Assembly: GCF_900130005.1 (NCBI RefSeq)
Contig: NZ_FQXP01000008.1
Location: 124,001-188,000, forward strand
Reading direction: 5' to 3'
DNA: 64,000 nt
DNA from: Clostridium collagenovorans DSM 3089
GTDB taxonomy: Bacteria; Bacillota; Clostridia; Clostridiales; Clostridiaceae
Below the pieces are notes generated by a model. That model had not been told where the DNA came from, ran no database searches, and worked only from the letters and a program-made list of their open reading frames with translations. This document shows positions 25,030 through 33,213 of the stretch, piece by piece. Positions within the stretch are counted from its first letter, which is position 1. The number at the start of each line of letters is the position of its first letter. Made by a program: the position numbers and the translations under genes.

Positions 25030-26229
25030 ATGAGAATTTTGCATATAATAGCGCAAAAACCTAGAGAAACTGGAAGTGGGGTATATTTTAAAAATATAAT
25101 AGATCAGTTATCTCAAAAGGGACATGAGCAGGCAGCTATTTGTGGAATTGAAAACTTAGAGAGTGCTGATATAAATGTGGATAGTTGTTATCCTGTATAC
25201 TTCTCAAGTGAAGATATTCCTTTTAATGTGGTTGGAATGAGTGATGTAATGCCATATAAAAGTAAATGTTATAAAGATATGTCAAAGAATGATGTAAGCT
25301 TATATATGAATGCATTTGAAAAGAAGATATTACAAGCTAATAAAGAATTTAATCCTGATATCATAATATGTCATCATTTATACTTAGTAACATCACTAAC
25401 ATCGCATCTTATTAAAGACAAAAGTATTTACGGTATATGTCATGGAACAGATTTAAGGCAATTTCACAGCAATGATATTATGAAAGACTTCATTATAGAA
25501 AATATAAAAAATTTAGCAGGTATTTTCGCATTACATGAAAAGTGTAAAAAAGATGTGATTAGCACCTTTAATATAAATCCAAACAAAATTATTGTAAGTG
25601 GAATAGGCTATAATGAAAAGATTTTTAATTATAAGAATTTAGAAAAAAATAAGGATATTCAAATTGTCTATACAGGAAAAATATCTTATGCTAAGGGGTT
25701 AGAACCCTTATTCTATAGTTTTAATAAACTATGTGAGGATTATGGAAATATAACATTAAACTTAGTTGGTATGGGCTCTGGAAGTGAGTACGAAGAAATA
25801 AAGAATTTATATAAGGATAGTAAGGGAAAAGTAGAATTTTTAGGAAAACTATCTCAAGAGGAGCTTTCTGATTTATACAGTAGAAGTCATATTTTTGTAT
25901 TACCATCTTACTATGAAGGACTACCCTTAGTTATAGTAGAGGCTCTAGCTTCAGGGCTTTCAGTAGTAACATCTGATACAGGTGGAGTAGGTGCTTGGTT
26001 AGGAGATAAGATAAATAATTCTGGAAAGATTAAGTATGTTGAGCTTCCTAAAATGGATACAATAGATGAACCTATAAGAAGTGAATTACCTAATTATATA
26101 GAGAGACTATATAGAGCTATGAAGGATACAGTTGAAATATTGGACTTTAGTGAAAGTTTGAAGTTAGACACTAATAGTTTTACATGGACAGGGTTAACAG
26201 AAAATATACTAAATAATATATCCTTATAG
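25030..26229 (+). CDS. Glycosyltransferase family 4 (GT-B fold)
   Basis: 399 residues. The N-terminal domain has the Gly-rich loop ETGSGVYFKNI (about 14-24) and a CHGTDLRQFHS acceptor-side motif. The C-terminal domain has VYTGKISYAKGLEPLFYSF, VEFLGKLSQEELSDLYSRSHIFVLPSYYEGLPLVIVEALASGL (the EX7E-type nucleotide-sugar site, GLPLVIVEALA) and SDTGGVGAWL. There is no signal or membrane segment, so it acts in the cytoplasm. Sugar donor and acceptor are unknown. GH65 and beta-phosphoglucomutase genes lie convergent downstream, so a link to alpha-glucosyl metabolism is possible but not shown. The SD is GGGGAGG. Confidence 0.88.
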   Translation: MRILHIIAQKPRETGSGVYFKNIIDQLSQKGHEQAAICGIENLESADINVDSCYPVYFSSEDIPFNVVGMSDVMPYKSKCYKDMSKNDVSLYMNAFEKKILQANKEFNPDIIICHHLYLVTSLTSHLIKDKSIYGICHGTDLRQFHSNDIMKDFIIENIKNLAGIFALHEKCKKDVISTFNINPNKIIVSGIGYNEKIFNYKNLEKNKDIQIVYTGKISYAKGLEPLFYSFNKLCEDYGNITLNLVGMGSGSEYEEIKNLYKDSKGKVEFLGKLSQEELSDLYSRSHIFVLPSYYEGLPLVIVEALASGLSVVTSDTGGVGAWLGDKINNSGKIKYVELPKMDTIDEPIRSELPNYIERLYRAMKDTVEILDFSESLKLDTNSFTWTGLTENILNNISL

Positions 26230-26309
26230 AAAGTATAGTCGTGATAAAACCATTGAGCAACTTTAGGATTTAATAAAATGAAAAGTGTTGTAATAAGTTA
26301 TAGAAAGCA

Positions 26310-26371
26310 AAAATTCAATTAAGCTTTAAAATATAAAAATTTTTCAAAAGCCTAATTGAATTTTCTTTTTA
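26310..26371. terminator. Bidirectional terminator between glycosyltransferase and pgmB
   Basis: AAAATTCAATTA (26310-26321) pairs with TAATTGAATTTT (26353-26364), with an inner GCTTT/AAAGC pair. A T-tract follows on the plus strand and T-rich sequence on the minus strand, so it can end both convergent transcripts. Confidence 0.7.
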
Positions 26372-26381
26372 ATAAAAACAC

Positions 26382-27032
26382 TTATATATTTAATAAATCT
26401 TTAATGGCAACTTTAGTTAAATCTTCACTGCATAATGTAGCATTATCGCAACATTTAGAAGCAAATCCAACAGCAAGAACCTTCATTCCACCTCTTAAGG
26501 CAGCTTCTACTCCAGCTTCAGCATCTTCTACAACTAAGCATTGAGAAGGAGAAACATTAAGTTTTTCTGCAGCTTTTAAGAAAACTTCAGGATCAGGTTT
26601 GCTGTTTTTAATATCATTCCCATCGACTGTAGTATCAAAGGCGTTATCTAATCCTATATATTTCAAAATATTAGGAGAGTTTTTGCTTGAAGAACCTATA
26701 GCAGTTTTAATATTAGAACTTTTTAATGAGGCTAAAAGTTCATTTACTCCAGGAAGAATATCGCATGGAGTTAAATTTTTTATTAGTTCTTTGTAGTAAT
26801 TATTTTTTCTAGTAGCCATTTCAAGTTTTTCATCTTCAGAGTAGTTTTTAGTGCTTTTTTCTAATATGATATTTAGGCTTTCCATACGGCTTACCCCTCT
26901 TAGACGCTCATTTATTTCTCTGTCAAAATATATATTTTCTTCATCAGCAAGTTGTTTCCATGCTTCATAATGATAATTATCAGTAGTTACAATTACACCA
27001 TCTAAATCAAAAATAACAGCTTTTATAGTCAA
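26382..27032 (-). CDS. pgmB: Beta-phosphoglucomutase
   Basis: 216 residues of the HAD superfamily. Motif I FDLDGVIVTT carries both the nucleophile and the acid/base Asp; next come the cap residues (YHYEAWKQLA; RLRGVSRMESL), motif II IGSSSKN, motif III Lys in KPDPEVFLKAA and motif IV VVEDAEAGVEAA. It interconverts beta-glucose-1-phosphate and glucose-6-phosphate. Beta-glucose-1-phosphate is the product of inverting GH65 phosphorylases, and such a gene is next to it on the same strand. The start is TTG at 27032 with SD GGGAGG. Confidence 0.93.
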   Translation of the reverse strand: MTIKAVIFDLDGVIVTTDNYHYEAWKQLADEENIYFDREINERLRGVSRMESLNIILEKSTKNYSEDEKLEMATRKNNYYKELIKNLTPCDILPGVNELLASLKSSNIKTAIGSSSKNSPNILKYIGLDNAFDTTVDGNDIKNSKPDPEVFLKAAEKLNVSPSQCLVVEDAEAGVEAALRGGMKVLAVGFASKCCDNATLCSEDLTKVAIKDLLNI

Positions 27033-27056
27033 AACTTTATCCTCCCAATGTAGTAA

Positions 27057-27095
27057 TTAATTCATGACTAAGATTAACACATAGTCATGAATTAA
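27057..27095. repeat. 14-bp perfect inverted repeat just upstream of pgmB
   Basis: TTAATTCATGACTA (27057-27070) and its exact complement (27082-27095) are separated by 11 bases and lie immediately upstream of the pgmB SD. This could be an operator or an mRNA hairpin. There is no T-run on the minus strand after it. Confidence 0.55.
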
Positions 27096-27221
27096 AATAA
27101 TTTATAAATTAAATTCATATAACTTTATTAAGTAATTATGATTAAAGCTAGATATAAGATAGTATATAAATTTTAATATATACTAAATTAAAGAAACATA
27201 AATTTCCTTACTAAGCTTTGT

Positions 27222-27255
27222 AAAAAAAAGATTAAATATAAGCTAAGCTTTAATC
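27222..27255 (-). terminator. Intrinsic terminator after GH65 gene
   Basis: On the minus strand GATTAAA pairs with TTTAATC around an AGCTTAGCT-containing loop and is followed by CTTTTTTTT. A separate 16-bp palindrome ACTTCAATATTGAAGT lies at 27261-27276, between the stop codon and this terminator. pgmB may therefore need its own promoter. Confidence 0.65.
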
Positions 27256-27287
27256 AAGTGACTTCAATATTGAAGTATATATGAAAA

Positions 27288-29615
27288 CTATTTAGTAATA
27301 ACTAACTCCTTATTTTTAAACTTAATAGTTAGGTTATCAGAATCACCTTCAAGAATTTTAGCATCTATTGAAGTATTGCTTAAAGTAATTTCAAGTAACA
27401 ATCCTCTGAAGTAAATTTTAAAGTGAATATCTGTCCAATGCTCTGGAAGCCAAGGATTAAATGTAAGTACATTATGTTTATCAACTTCCATACCACCAAA
27501 TCCCATAATAACTGATTGCCAAGTTCCACCACAAGAAGCAGCGTGTATACCTTCTCTAGTGTTATTTTGATTATTATGAAGATCTACTAAAGCAGAACGT
27601 CTTAGGTATTTATAAGCCATAGAATTGTCACCAACTCTTAATCCCATTATTGAGAAAATGCTTGGGCTTAAAGAAGAACGGTGAGAAGTTCTTTTTTCGT
27701 AATAATCATAATTTACCTTTTGAATATCCTTATCAAATTCATCTCCAAGTAAAAACATTAACATAACAACATCAGCTTGTTTATTAATACACGTATTTTT
27801 TATACCATACTCTCTAGCTTCAGCAGGTATAACCGGCATATCATTTTTATCATATTCAGTTATAACTACATCTTTTAACTTAAAGTAATCTTCAAATTGC
27901 TCCATTAACTTATCTTCTTTATTAAAAGGAATGTAGATTTTATCATGAACTTCTTTCCAAGCTTCAAGTTCGTTTTCAATTAAACAGATTCTAGAAGTTA
28001 CATCATCATAAATAGAAGCACTTGAATTTTTAAGTAATTCTAGCATTTCAAAGCCTTTTTCTATGTTCCATTTAGCAAGGTAATTTGTATAGCAGTTATT
28101 ATTTACAGGTTCATGCCATTCATCAGGTCCAGTTACATCTAATATTTCGTATCTATCAAATTCTGAATTATATTTACATCTTGATACCCAGAATTTAGCT
28201 GTCTCAATTATAATTTCAGCACCATATTTTAGCATGAAATCTAAGTCTTTAGTTAATCTAAAGTAATTATAAATTCCAAAGGCTATGTCAGCAGTAACAT
28301 GGTGTTCATAAGTAGCAACCATGCATCTATAGCAAGAACCATCAGGCTCTATAGTCCAGTCAGGGCATTGCTCAGTACCATCATCAGCTGATTCCCAAGG
28401 ATACTTAGCACCTTTAAAACCATTAAACGTAGCATTTTCTCTAGCAGCACCAATTAAGTTATATCTATATTTAAGTAAGGTTTTAGCTGCTTCAGGATTA
28501 GTAAATATAAAGAATGGAAGCATGAATATTTCTGTGTCCCAATAAGCATGTCCACCGTATTCTTCACCGTGTAATAGTTTTGCACCTAAGCTTACTGTAT
28601 CATCCTTTGGATTAGCAGTGCTCATTAAGTGGAATAGGTTAAATCTAAGTGCTTTATCAATTAAATCATCACCATTGATTGTTACATTAGCTATATCCCA
28701 CATTTTTTCATAAACTTCTGTGTGATCTTTAACTTCTGCTTCAATACCATTTAATATAAAGTCACTTAATTCCTTTTCTATATTAATTTTAATATCTTCT
28801 TTTTTAACGTCTCTTTCAGTATAGATAGAAGCAAATTTATCAATTACTATTGTTTCATTTTCTTTAACATCAAAGTCCATGAATTCAAGAGCAACTTCTC
28901 CAAAGGTAGAGTAGCGTTTACTTTTAATAAGATTTTTTCTTTCAGAATCCTTATAAACTCTCATAATAGTACCAGTACCAATATGAGTATTCCAGTCACG
29001 AGTTTCAGTTTCTATGTAACAACCCTTACCATTTAAGTTTGAAACTTCTAAGGTATTGGTATGCTTAACTCTAAATCTAGGAAAGTCTTTAAAGTTTAGA
29101 ACTGTACCATCAAGTATATTTTCCATTTCCATTATTCCAGAATAGTTTAATGGTGTAACAAATAGTTTTATAGCTGCTCTGTGAAGGTTTTCTCTACTTA
29201 TAAATCTATAACCCTCTATTAAAGTTTCACGACCATCCCCATCACGTAACTTAAATCTTTTGAAAAGTATAGATTTTTTCATATCTAAAACTCTCTTAAA
29301 TTCAAGTAGTTCGCAATCCTCTACACCAAGTAAATTTCTTTCTACATATAATTTAATACCAAGCCAATCAGGTGTATTTGCAAGCTCTCTCATGAAGGCT
29401 TCGGATTTATCATAAATTCCAGCTATATATGTACTAGGTAAAGATGTTTTAGTAGTTTCCTCATAGGAACCACGAGTACACATATAACCATTTGTTAATG
29501 CAAAATTTGTTTCGTAAACTAGATTTTCCTTTGAATCATAGTTATCTTGTACAATAAGCCATTTATCATCACTGATTAAACTTTGTAACTTTGTAGAAAA
29601 TTGTTCTCTTATCAT
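27288..29615 (-). CDS. Glycoside hydrolase family 65 phosphorylase (maltose/kojibiose/trehalose type)
   Basis: 775 residues, the usual family length. Signatures include an N-terminal beta-sandwich, GEEYGGHAYWDTEIFMLPFF, the catalytic-acid motif GPDEWHEPVNNN (Glu about 499), KQADVVMLMFLLGD and the phosphate-binding region YYEKRTSHRSSLSPSIFSIMG. These enzymes phosphorolyse an alpha-linked disaccharide to glucose plus beta-glucose-1-phosphate, which the neighbouring pgmB would convert to glucose-6-phosphate. Which disaccharide is used cannot be read from motifs. ATG 29615 (MIREQFST) follows GGGGGA; the longer frame upstream is leader. No transporter is adjacent. Confidence 0.92.
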   Translation of the reverse strand: MIREQFSTKLQSLISDDKWLIVQDNYDSKENLVYETNFALTNGYMCTRGSYEETTKTSLPSTYIAGIYDKSEAFMRELANTPDWLGIKLYVERNLLGVEDCELLEFKRVLDMKKSILFKRFKLRDGDGRETLIEGYRFISRENLHRAAIKLFVTPLNYSGIMEMENILDGTVLNFKDFPRFRVKHTNTLEVSNLNGKGCYIETETRDWNTHIGTGTIMRVYKDSERKNLIKSKRYSTFGEVALEFMDFDVKENETIVIDKFASIYTERDVKKEDIKINIEKELSDFILNGIEAEVKDHTEVYEKMWDIANVTINGDDLIDKALRFNLFHLMSTANPKDDTVSLGAKLLHGEEYGGHAYWDTEIFMLPFFIFTNPEAAKTLLKYRYNLIGAARENATFNGFKGAKYPWESADDGTEQCPDWTIEPDGSCYRCMVATYEHHVTADIAFGIYNYFRLTKDLDFMLKYGAEIIIETAKFWVSRCKYNSEFDRYEILDVTGPDEWHEPVNNNCYTNYLAKWNIEKGFEMLELLKNSSASIYDDVTSRICLIENELEAWKEVHDKIYIPFNKEDKLMEQFEDYFKLKDVVITEYDKNDMPVIPAEAREYGIKNTCINKQADVVMLMFLLGDEFDKDIQKVNYDYYEKRTSHRSSLSPSIFSIMGLRVGDNSMAYKYLRRSALVDLHNNQNNTREGIHAASCGGTWQSVIMGFGGMEVDKHNVLTFNPWLPEHWTDIHFKIYFRGLLLEITLSNTSIDAKILEGDSDNLTIKFKNKELVITK

Positions 29616-29640
29616 AAAAATCCCCCTATTGCCTATATAA

Positions 29641-29704
29641 TTAATCCTTAAAACCAATAGAAAAGGTTTTACTATTGGAGAAAAAAAATCCTCTCTTAAG
29701 GATA
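29641..29704 (-). promoter_or_regulatory. Candidate transcription attenuator in the GH65 leader
   Basis: On the minus strand ATCCT-taagag-AGGAT (29703-29688) is followed by eight T residues, forming a small terminator. Its 5' arm can instead pair downstream as TCCTTAA (29702-29696) with TTAAGGA (29651-29645), and a CCAATAG/CTATTGG hairpin (29654-29678) would nest inside. The two folds exclude each other. No known riboswitch motif was recognised. The stem is short, so this is tentative. Confidence 0.4.
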
Positions 29705-30006
29705 AAAGATAAAATATTAAAACTATTATACTATAAACTAAGGGGAAATTAGAAGAGAATTTATGCAATTATCATGTAATTTTAAATATTAAAAAATTTT
29801 GAAGGGAAAAACAAGAAAATATTTATATTTAGGTAATAATTAGAGCTTAAGGATAATATAGATATTCTAGGAAATTTAAATCCTATGAATGAAGCAATGA
29901 ACTTATTTATATAAAGTAATAAATCTACGAAAAATTATTTTAGTGTAATAAAATTTAGGTTTTATATAAGGGTTTTAGGGAGAGTTTTATATTATAGGAG
30001 GTTATT

Positions 30007-30492
30007 ATGGTTAAATCTAAAAAAGAAGAAATAATTGAATTGGTTAATAGCGGCAAAACTAAAAGTGATATTTTAGAATTAGGATATGCTAAATCCTATG
30101 TAACAAAAGTATTAAATGCATATCTAAAAGAGAGAGTTTTAAAAGATACAGAGGTTGTTGAAGAAAATAAAGAAAAGGAAGAACAGATGGATACTGAGCA
30201 TCAATGTTGTGGGGAATGTCCAAGTTGTTCTAAATGCACTAATTGTTTAGAAGAAATAAGTGAACTTTATAAAAATGAACAATTAGAACAATGTAAGGAA
30301 TTTGAGGAAACTAAGTTAGAAGATGTTGAAGATTTGACAAAAAAATGTGAAAAGGTAGAGTTGGAGAACGTAAAAAAACTATTGAGATCTATAGGGGAAG
30401 TTATAGATTTAATGAATAAGGAAAAGGCAATTTTAGATAATATAAACTTATCTTTAACTCAATATGTAGTAAATAAAGAGATTGATAAATAA
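30007..30492 (+). CDS. Hypothetical protein: HTH-like N-terminus plus Cys cluster and coiled coil
   Basis: 161 residues, family not recognised. Residues 1-45 (KKEEIIELVNSGKTKSDILELGYAKSYVTKVLNAYLKE) look like a small helix-turn-helix. Residues about 65-80 contain a dense run of six Cys (CCGECPSCSKCTNC), which could bind zinc or an iron-sulfur cluster or sense redox state. Residues 85-160 are acidic heptad-like helix. It has no signal or membrane segment. The SD is AGGAGG with ideal spacing, and it stands alone between gene-free regions. It could be a redox-responsive regulator, but nothing proves DNA binding. Confidence 0.7.
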   Translation: MVKSKKEEIIELVNSGKTKSDILELGYAKSYVTKVLNAYLKERVLKDTEVVEENKEKEEQMDTEHQCCGECPSCSKCTNCLEEISELYKNEQLEQCKEFEETKLEDVEDLTKKCEKVELENVKKLLRSIGEVIDLMNKEKAILDNINLSLTQYVVNKEIDK

Positions 30493-31032
30493 AACTATAG
30501 ACAAAACAGCACTATATACTTTGCAATATTAAATCTACATCATAGTAATTTATTAGATATTAAGTTTTTTTATCCTATAAAATATGAATGTAATGTATTT
30601 AATGCAATATATATATAATTTTTAAAAAGTAAAGAATATAATAATTGATGAAAAGATTGATGAAAAATATTTATAAATAGAGAATTTAAATAATATATTA
30701 AATGAAAATACATTAAAACTGAGAAAATATAAAAAATGAAAAGATTATTTGAAAACCTAATTATATACTATGAATTTTAAATTTAAGTTAGAGAGATAAT
30801 ATATAAGTAATTTTAGAACAGAAAAAAGTTCGTGAAATAAGTAAAATTAAATTTACTTTAAATAAAGCAAAAATACGAACTATTTTTCGTGAATATAGTC
30901 GAAATATATGAATATTATAGTGAATTAATGATAAATTCATGATATTATATATATGTTCGAAAAAAAATACGAACGATAACTTGAAATATCAAGAAAAAAC
31001 ACACGGGTTAAAAAAGTAGGGGGTATTTAATT
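30493..31032 (+). promoter_or_regulatory. Gene-free upstream region with CGAAC/GTTCG motif cluster
   Basis: 540 AT-rich bases without an ORF. GTTCG at 30828 and 30955 and CGAAC at 30876 and 30970 form two inverted pairs; the second reads GTTCG-N10-CGAAC. The flanks (AAATACGAACTAT, AAATACGAACGATAA) resemble the Firmicutes PurR PurBox (AWWWCCGAACWWT). AGTTCGT (30827-30833) with ACGAACT (30875-30881) and an inner AGTAAA/TTTACT can also form a hairpin. This is likely the control region of the FAD oxidoreductase gene. Confidence 0.4.
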
Positions 31033-32433
31033 ATGTATGATTTAATAATCATAGGAGCTGGTCCAGCAGGGATTTTTACAGCATTAGAATTAGTCAAACA
31101 AAAGACTAATAAAAAAATATTACTTATCGAACAAGGAAAAAGAATAGATAAGAGATATTGTCCTAAGGAAAAAACAAACAAATGTGTAAATTGTAAACCA
31201 TACTGTCATATTACAACTGGCTTTTCAGGTGCTGGTGCCTTTTCTGATGGAAAGCTTTCTTTAAGCTATGAAGTTGGAGGAGAGCTACCTACTTTAATAG
31301 GAGCTAATACTGCTCAGGAGTATATTGATTATACAGATAAGATATATTTGGAGTTTGGTGCAGACCCTAAGATTGAAGGATTAGGTCAAGAAGAAAATGT
31401 AAAAGAAATTAGAAGAAAAGCTATAGAATCTAATTTAAAACTTGTTGATTGTCCTATTAGACATTTAGGAACAGAAAAGGCACAAGAAATATATTTGAAA
31501 ATTCAAAACTACTTATTAGATAATGGAGTAGAAATAAAATTTGATACAGTAGTAAAGGATTTAATTATTGAGGATTCAAAAATTAAGGGAATTATTATAG
31601 TAGATGCTTTAACTAAGAGTAAGAAAGAGGAAGTATTTGCTGATGCAGTTGTTGCAGCTGCAGGAAGAAAAGGCGCAGATTGGTTAAGTGAAATGTGTGA
31701 AGTTCACAATATAAATCATAGAACAGGTACTGTAGATATAGGAGTACGTGTAGAAATAAGAAATGAAATAATGGAAAGAGTTAATAATGTTTTATATGAA
31801 TCAAAGTTAATAGGTTATCCAGCACCTTTTGATGATAAGGTTAGAACTTTCTGTCAAAATCCTGGAGGCTTTGTATCTCAAGAAAACTATGATAATGATT
31901 TAGCTATAGTTAACGGACATTCATATAAAGAAAAAAAATCTCATAATACAAATTTAGCTATTTTAAGTTCACATAATTTTGCAGAACCTTTTAATAAGCC
32001 TATAGAATATGGTAAGAAAGTAGCAGAATTAGTTAACCTTTTAGGTGGAGGACAGATTTTAGTTCAAAGATATGGAGACATAATTGAAGGAAAGAGAACA
32101 TGGCAACATGAATTAGAGAGATCTAATGTAGTTCCTACATTAAAAGATGCCGTAGCAGGTGACTTAACATCAGCTATTCCATATAGAACAATGACTAATA
32201 TTTTAAATTTCATAGAGGCTATGAATACATTAGTACCTGGTTTTGCAAGTAAAGAAACACTATTATATGGTCCAGAAATAAAATTCTACAGTAATAAAGT
32301 AGATATTGATACTAACTTTGAGAGTAGTGTAAAGGGATTATATTGTTTAGGGGATTCTTCAGGATGGACTAGAGGACTTATGATGGCATCTGCAATGGGT
32401 GTTATGATGGCTAGAAAGTTAGAAGATAAATAA
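31033..32433 (+). CDS. FAD-dependent dehydrogenase, COG2509-like
   Basis: 466 residues. The N-terminal Rossmann motif IIIGAGPAGIFTALELV is at 4-20, followed by a Cys-rich stretch (CPKEKTNKCVNCKPYC, about 43-60), a GFSGAGAFSDGKLSL loop, an NAD/FAD-linked AAGRKGADWL segment and a C-terminal FAD motif (GLYCLGDSSGWTRGLMMASAMG). The family is common in anaerobes and its substrate is not established. The Cys cluster could be redox-active or metal-binding. It is monocistronic with a clear terminator and a GGGGG-type SD. Confidence 0.85.
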   Translation: MYDLIIIGAGPAGIFTALELVKQKTNKKILLIEQGKRIDKRYCPKEKTNKCVNCKPYCHITTGFSGAGAFSDGKLSLSYEVGGELPTLIGANTAQEYIDYTDKIYLEFGADPKIEGLGQEENVKEIRRKAIESNLKLVDCPIRHLGTEKAQEIYLKIQNYLLDNGVEIKFDTVVKDLIIEDSKIKGIIIVDALTKSKKEEVFADAVVAAAGRKGADWLSEMCEVHNINHRTGTVDIGVRVEIRNEIMERVNNVLYESKLIGYPAPFDDKVRTFCQNPGGFVSQENYDNDLAIVNGHSYKEKKSHNTNLAILSSHNFAEPFNKPIEYGKKVAELVNLLGGGQILVQRYGDIIEGKRTWQHELERSNVVPTLKDAVAGDLTSAIPYRTMTNILNFIEAMNTLVPGFASKETLLYGPEIKFYSNKVDIDTNFESSVKGLYCLGDSSGWTRGLMMASAMGVMMARKLEDK

Positions 32434-32479
32434 AATTTTAAATTTAGATATATTAATAAGTTCAGTACTTATATTTAGG

Positions 32480-32517
32480 ATATCCTTGTCAAGTAAATTG
32501 GCAAGGATATTTTTTAT
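32480..32517 (+). terminator. Intrinsic terminator after FAD dehydrogenase
   Basis: ATATCCTTGTCAA pairs with TTGGCAAGGATAT (one G-U) over a 5-base loop, then TTTTTT. Confidence 0.88.
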
Positions 32518-32524
32518 TTGGAAC

Positions 32525-32554
32525 TGTACAAAGATAAAACTCATATGTTATAAT
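32525..32554 (+). promoter_or_regulatory. Possible promoter for gntR-DUF1648 unit
   Basis: TGTACA (32525-32530), an 18-bp spacer and TATAAT (32549-32554). The roughly 270-base region from here to the gene contains no ORF. Confidence 0.4.
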
Positions 32555-32766
32555 ACATATAGAACAACTATAATATATATAGCAATAATAAAAATAAGTG
32601 AGGATTACCTTTTTAGATTAAGACAGAAGTATAAAAGGTAAGTTTAATAATAAATTATTGCTTAAATAAAAAGGAGAGTTATAAGAGATAAGATTAGTAA
32701 AACTTTTGAACATAGGAAAAGAAAATTAAAAAGATAAATTTAAGTGTGCTATAAAAGTAAGAAAGA

Positions 32767-32827
32767 AAGGAGGAATTGGTGAGAGATTAGTAGATAAAGT
32801 ATACTTTCTCACTAAATTTAAATTATG
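32767..32827 (+). promoter_or_regulatory. Hairpin-bridged ribosome binding site for gntR
   Basis: AAGGAGG (32767-32773) is 51 bases from the ATG (32825), and no other SD is closer. The stem TTGGTGAGA (32776-32784) pairs with TCTCACTAA (32807-32815) with one G-U. Outside the stem 2 + 9 bases remain. The loop contains the palindrome AAAGTATACTTT (32796-32807), which could also be an operator for the YtrA-type repressor. A frame upstream of the ATG is closed by TAA at 32819, so the start cannot move upstream. A 3-codon GTG ORF (32779) is the alternative use of the SD. Confidence 0.55.
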
Positions 32828-33202
32828 TTAATAGTTATAGATTTTGAAAGTGAAGAACCTATTTATCAGCAACTCAAAAACTCCATAATGAAAGGGATTT
32901 TGACTAATGAATTAAAGGAGGGGGAGAGTTTACCTTCAGTTAGAGAAATGGCTTCGGATATTGGGGTAAATATGCATACAGTTAATAAGACCTATAACTT
33001 ATTAAAGGAAGATGGACTTATTAATATAGATAGACGAAAAGGTGCAATTGTATCAAAGGATAAACAGAAACCTACAGAGGAATATAAAGCTAAACTCAAA
33101 AGTAATTTAGATAATATTATAGTTGAGAGTTCCTTAAGAGGGATAAATGAAGAAGAATTTTTAGATATATGTAAAGAGTTGTATAATCAATATACAGTTT
33201 AG
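32825..33202 (+). CDS. GntR family transcriptional regulator, YtrA subfamily
   Basis: 125 residues. The N-terminal winged helix-turn-helix has the GntR signature EPIYQQLKNSIMKGILTNELKEGESLPSVREMASDIGVNMHTVNKTYNLLKEDGLI, followed by only about 50 residues of helical tail, which is diagnostic of the short YtrA subfamily. YtrA regulators usually repress an adjacent membrane or transport operon, here probably the DUF1648 gene 11 bases downstream and itself. The palindrome in its own leader is a candidate operator. Confidence 0.9.
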   Translation: MLIVIDFESEEPIYQQLKNSIMKGILTNELKEGESLPSVREMASDIGVNMHTVNKTYNLLKEDGLINIDRRKGAIVSKDKQKPTEEYKAKLKSNLDNIIVESSLRGINEEEFLDICKELYNQYTV

Positions 33203-33213
33203 GGGGGAGTATC

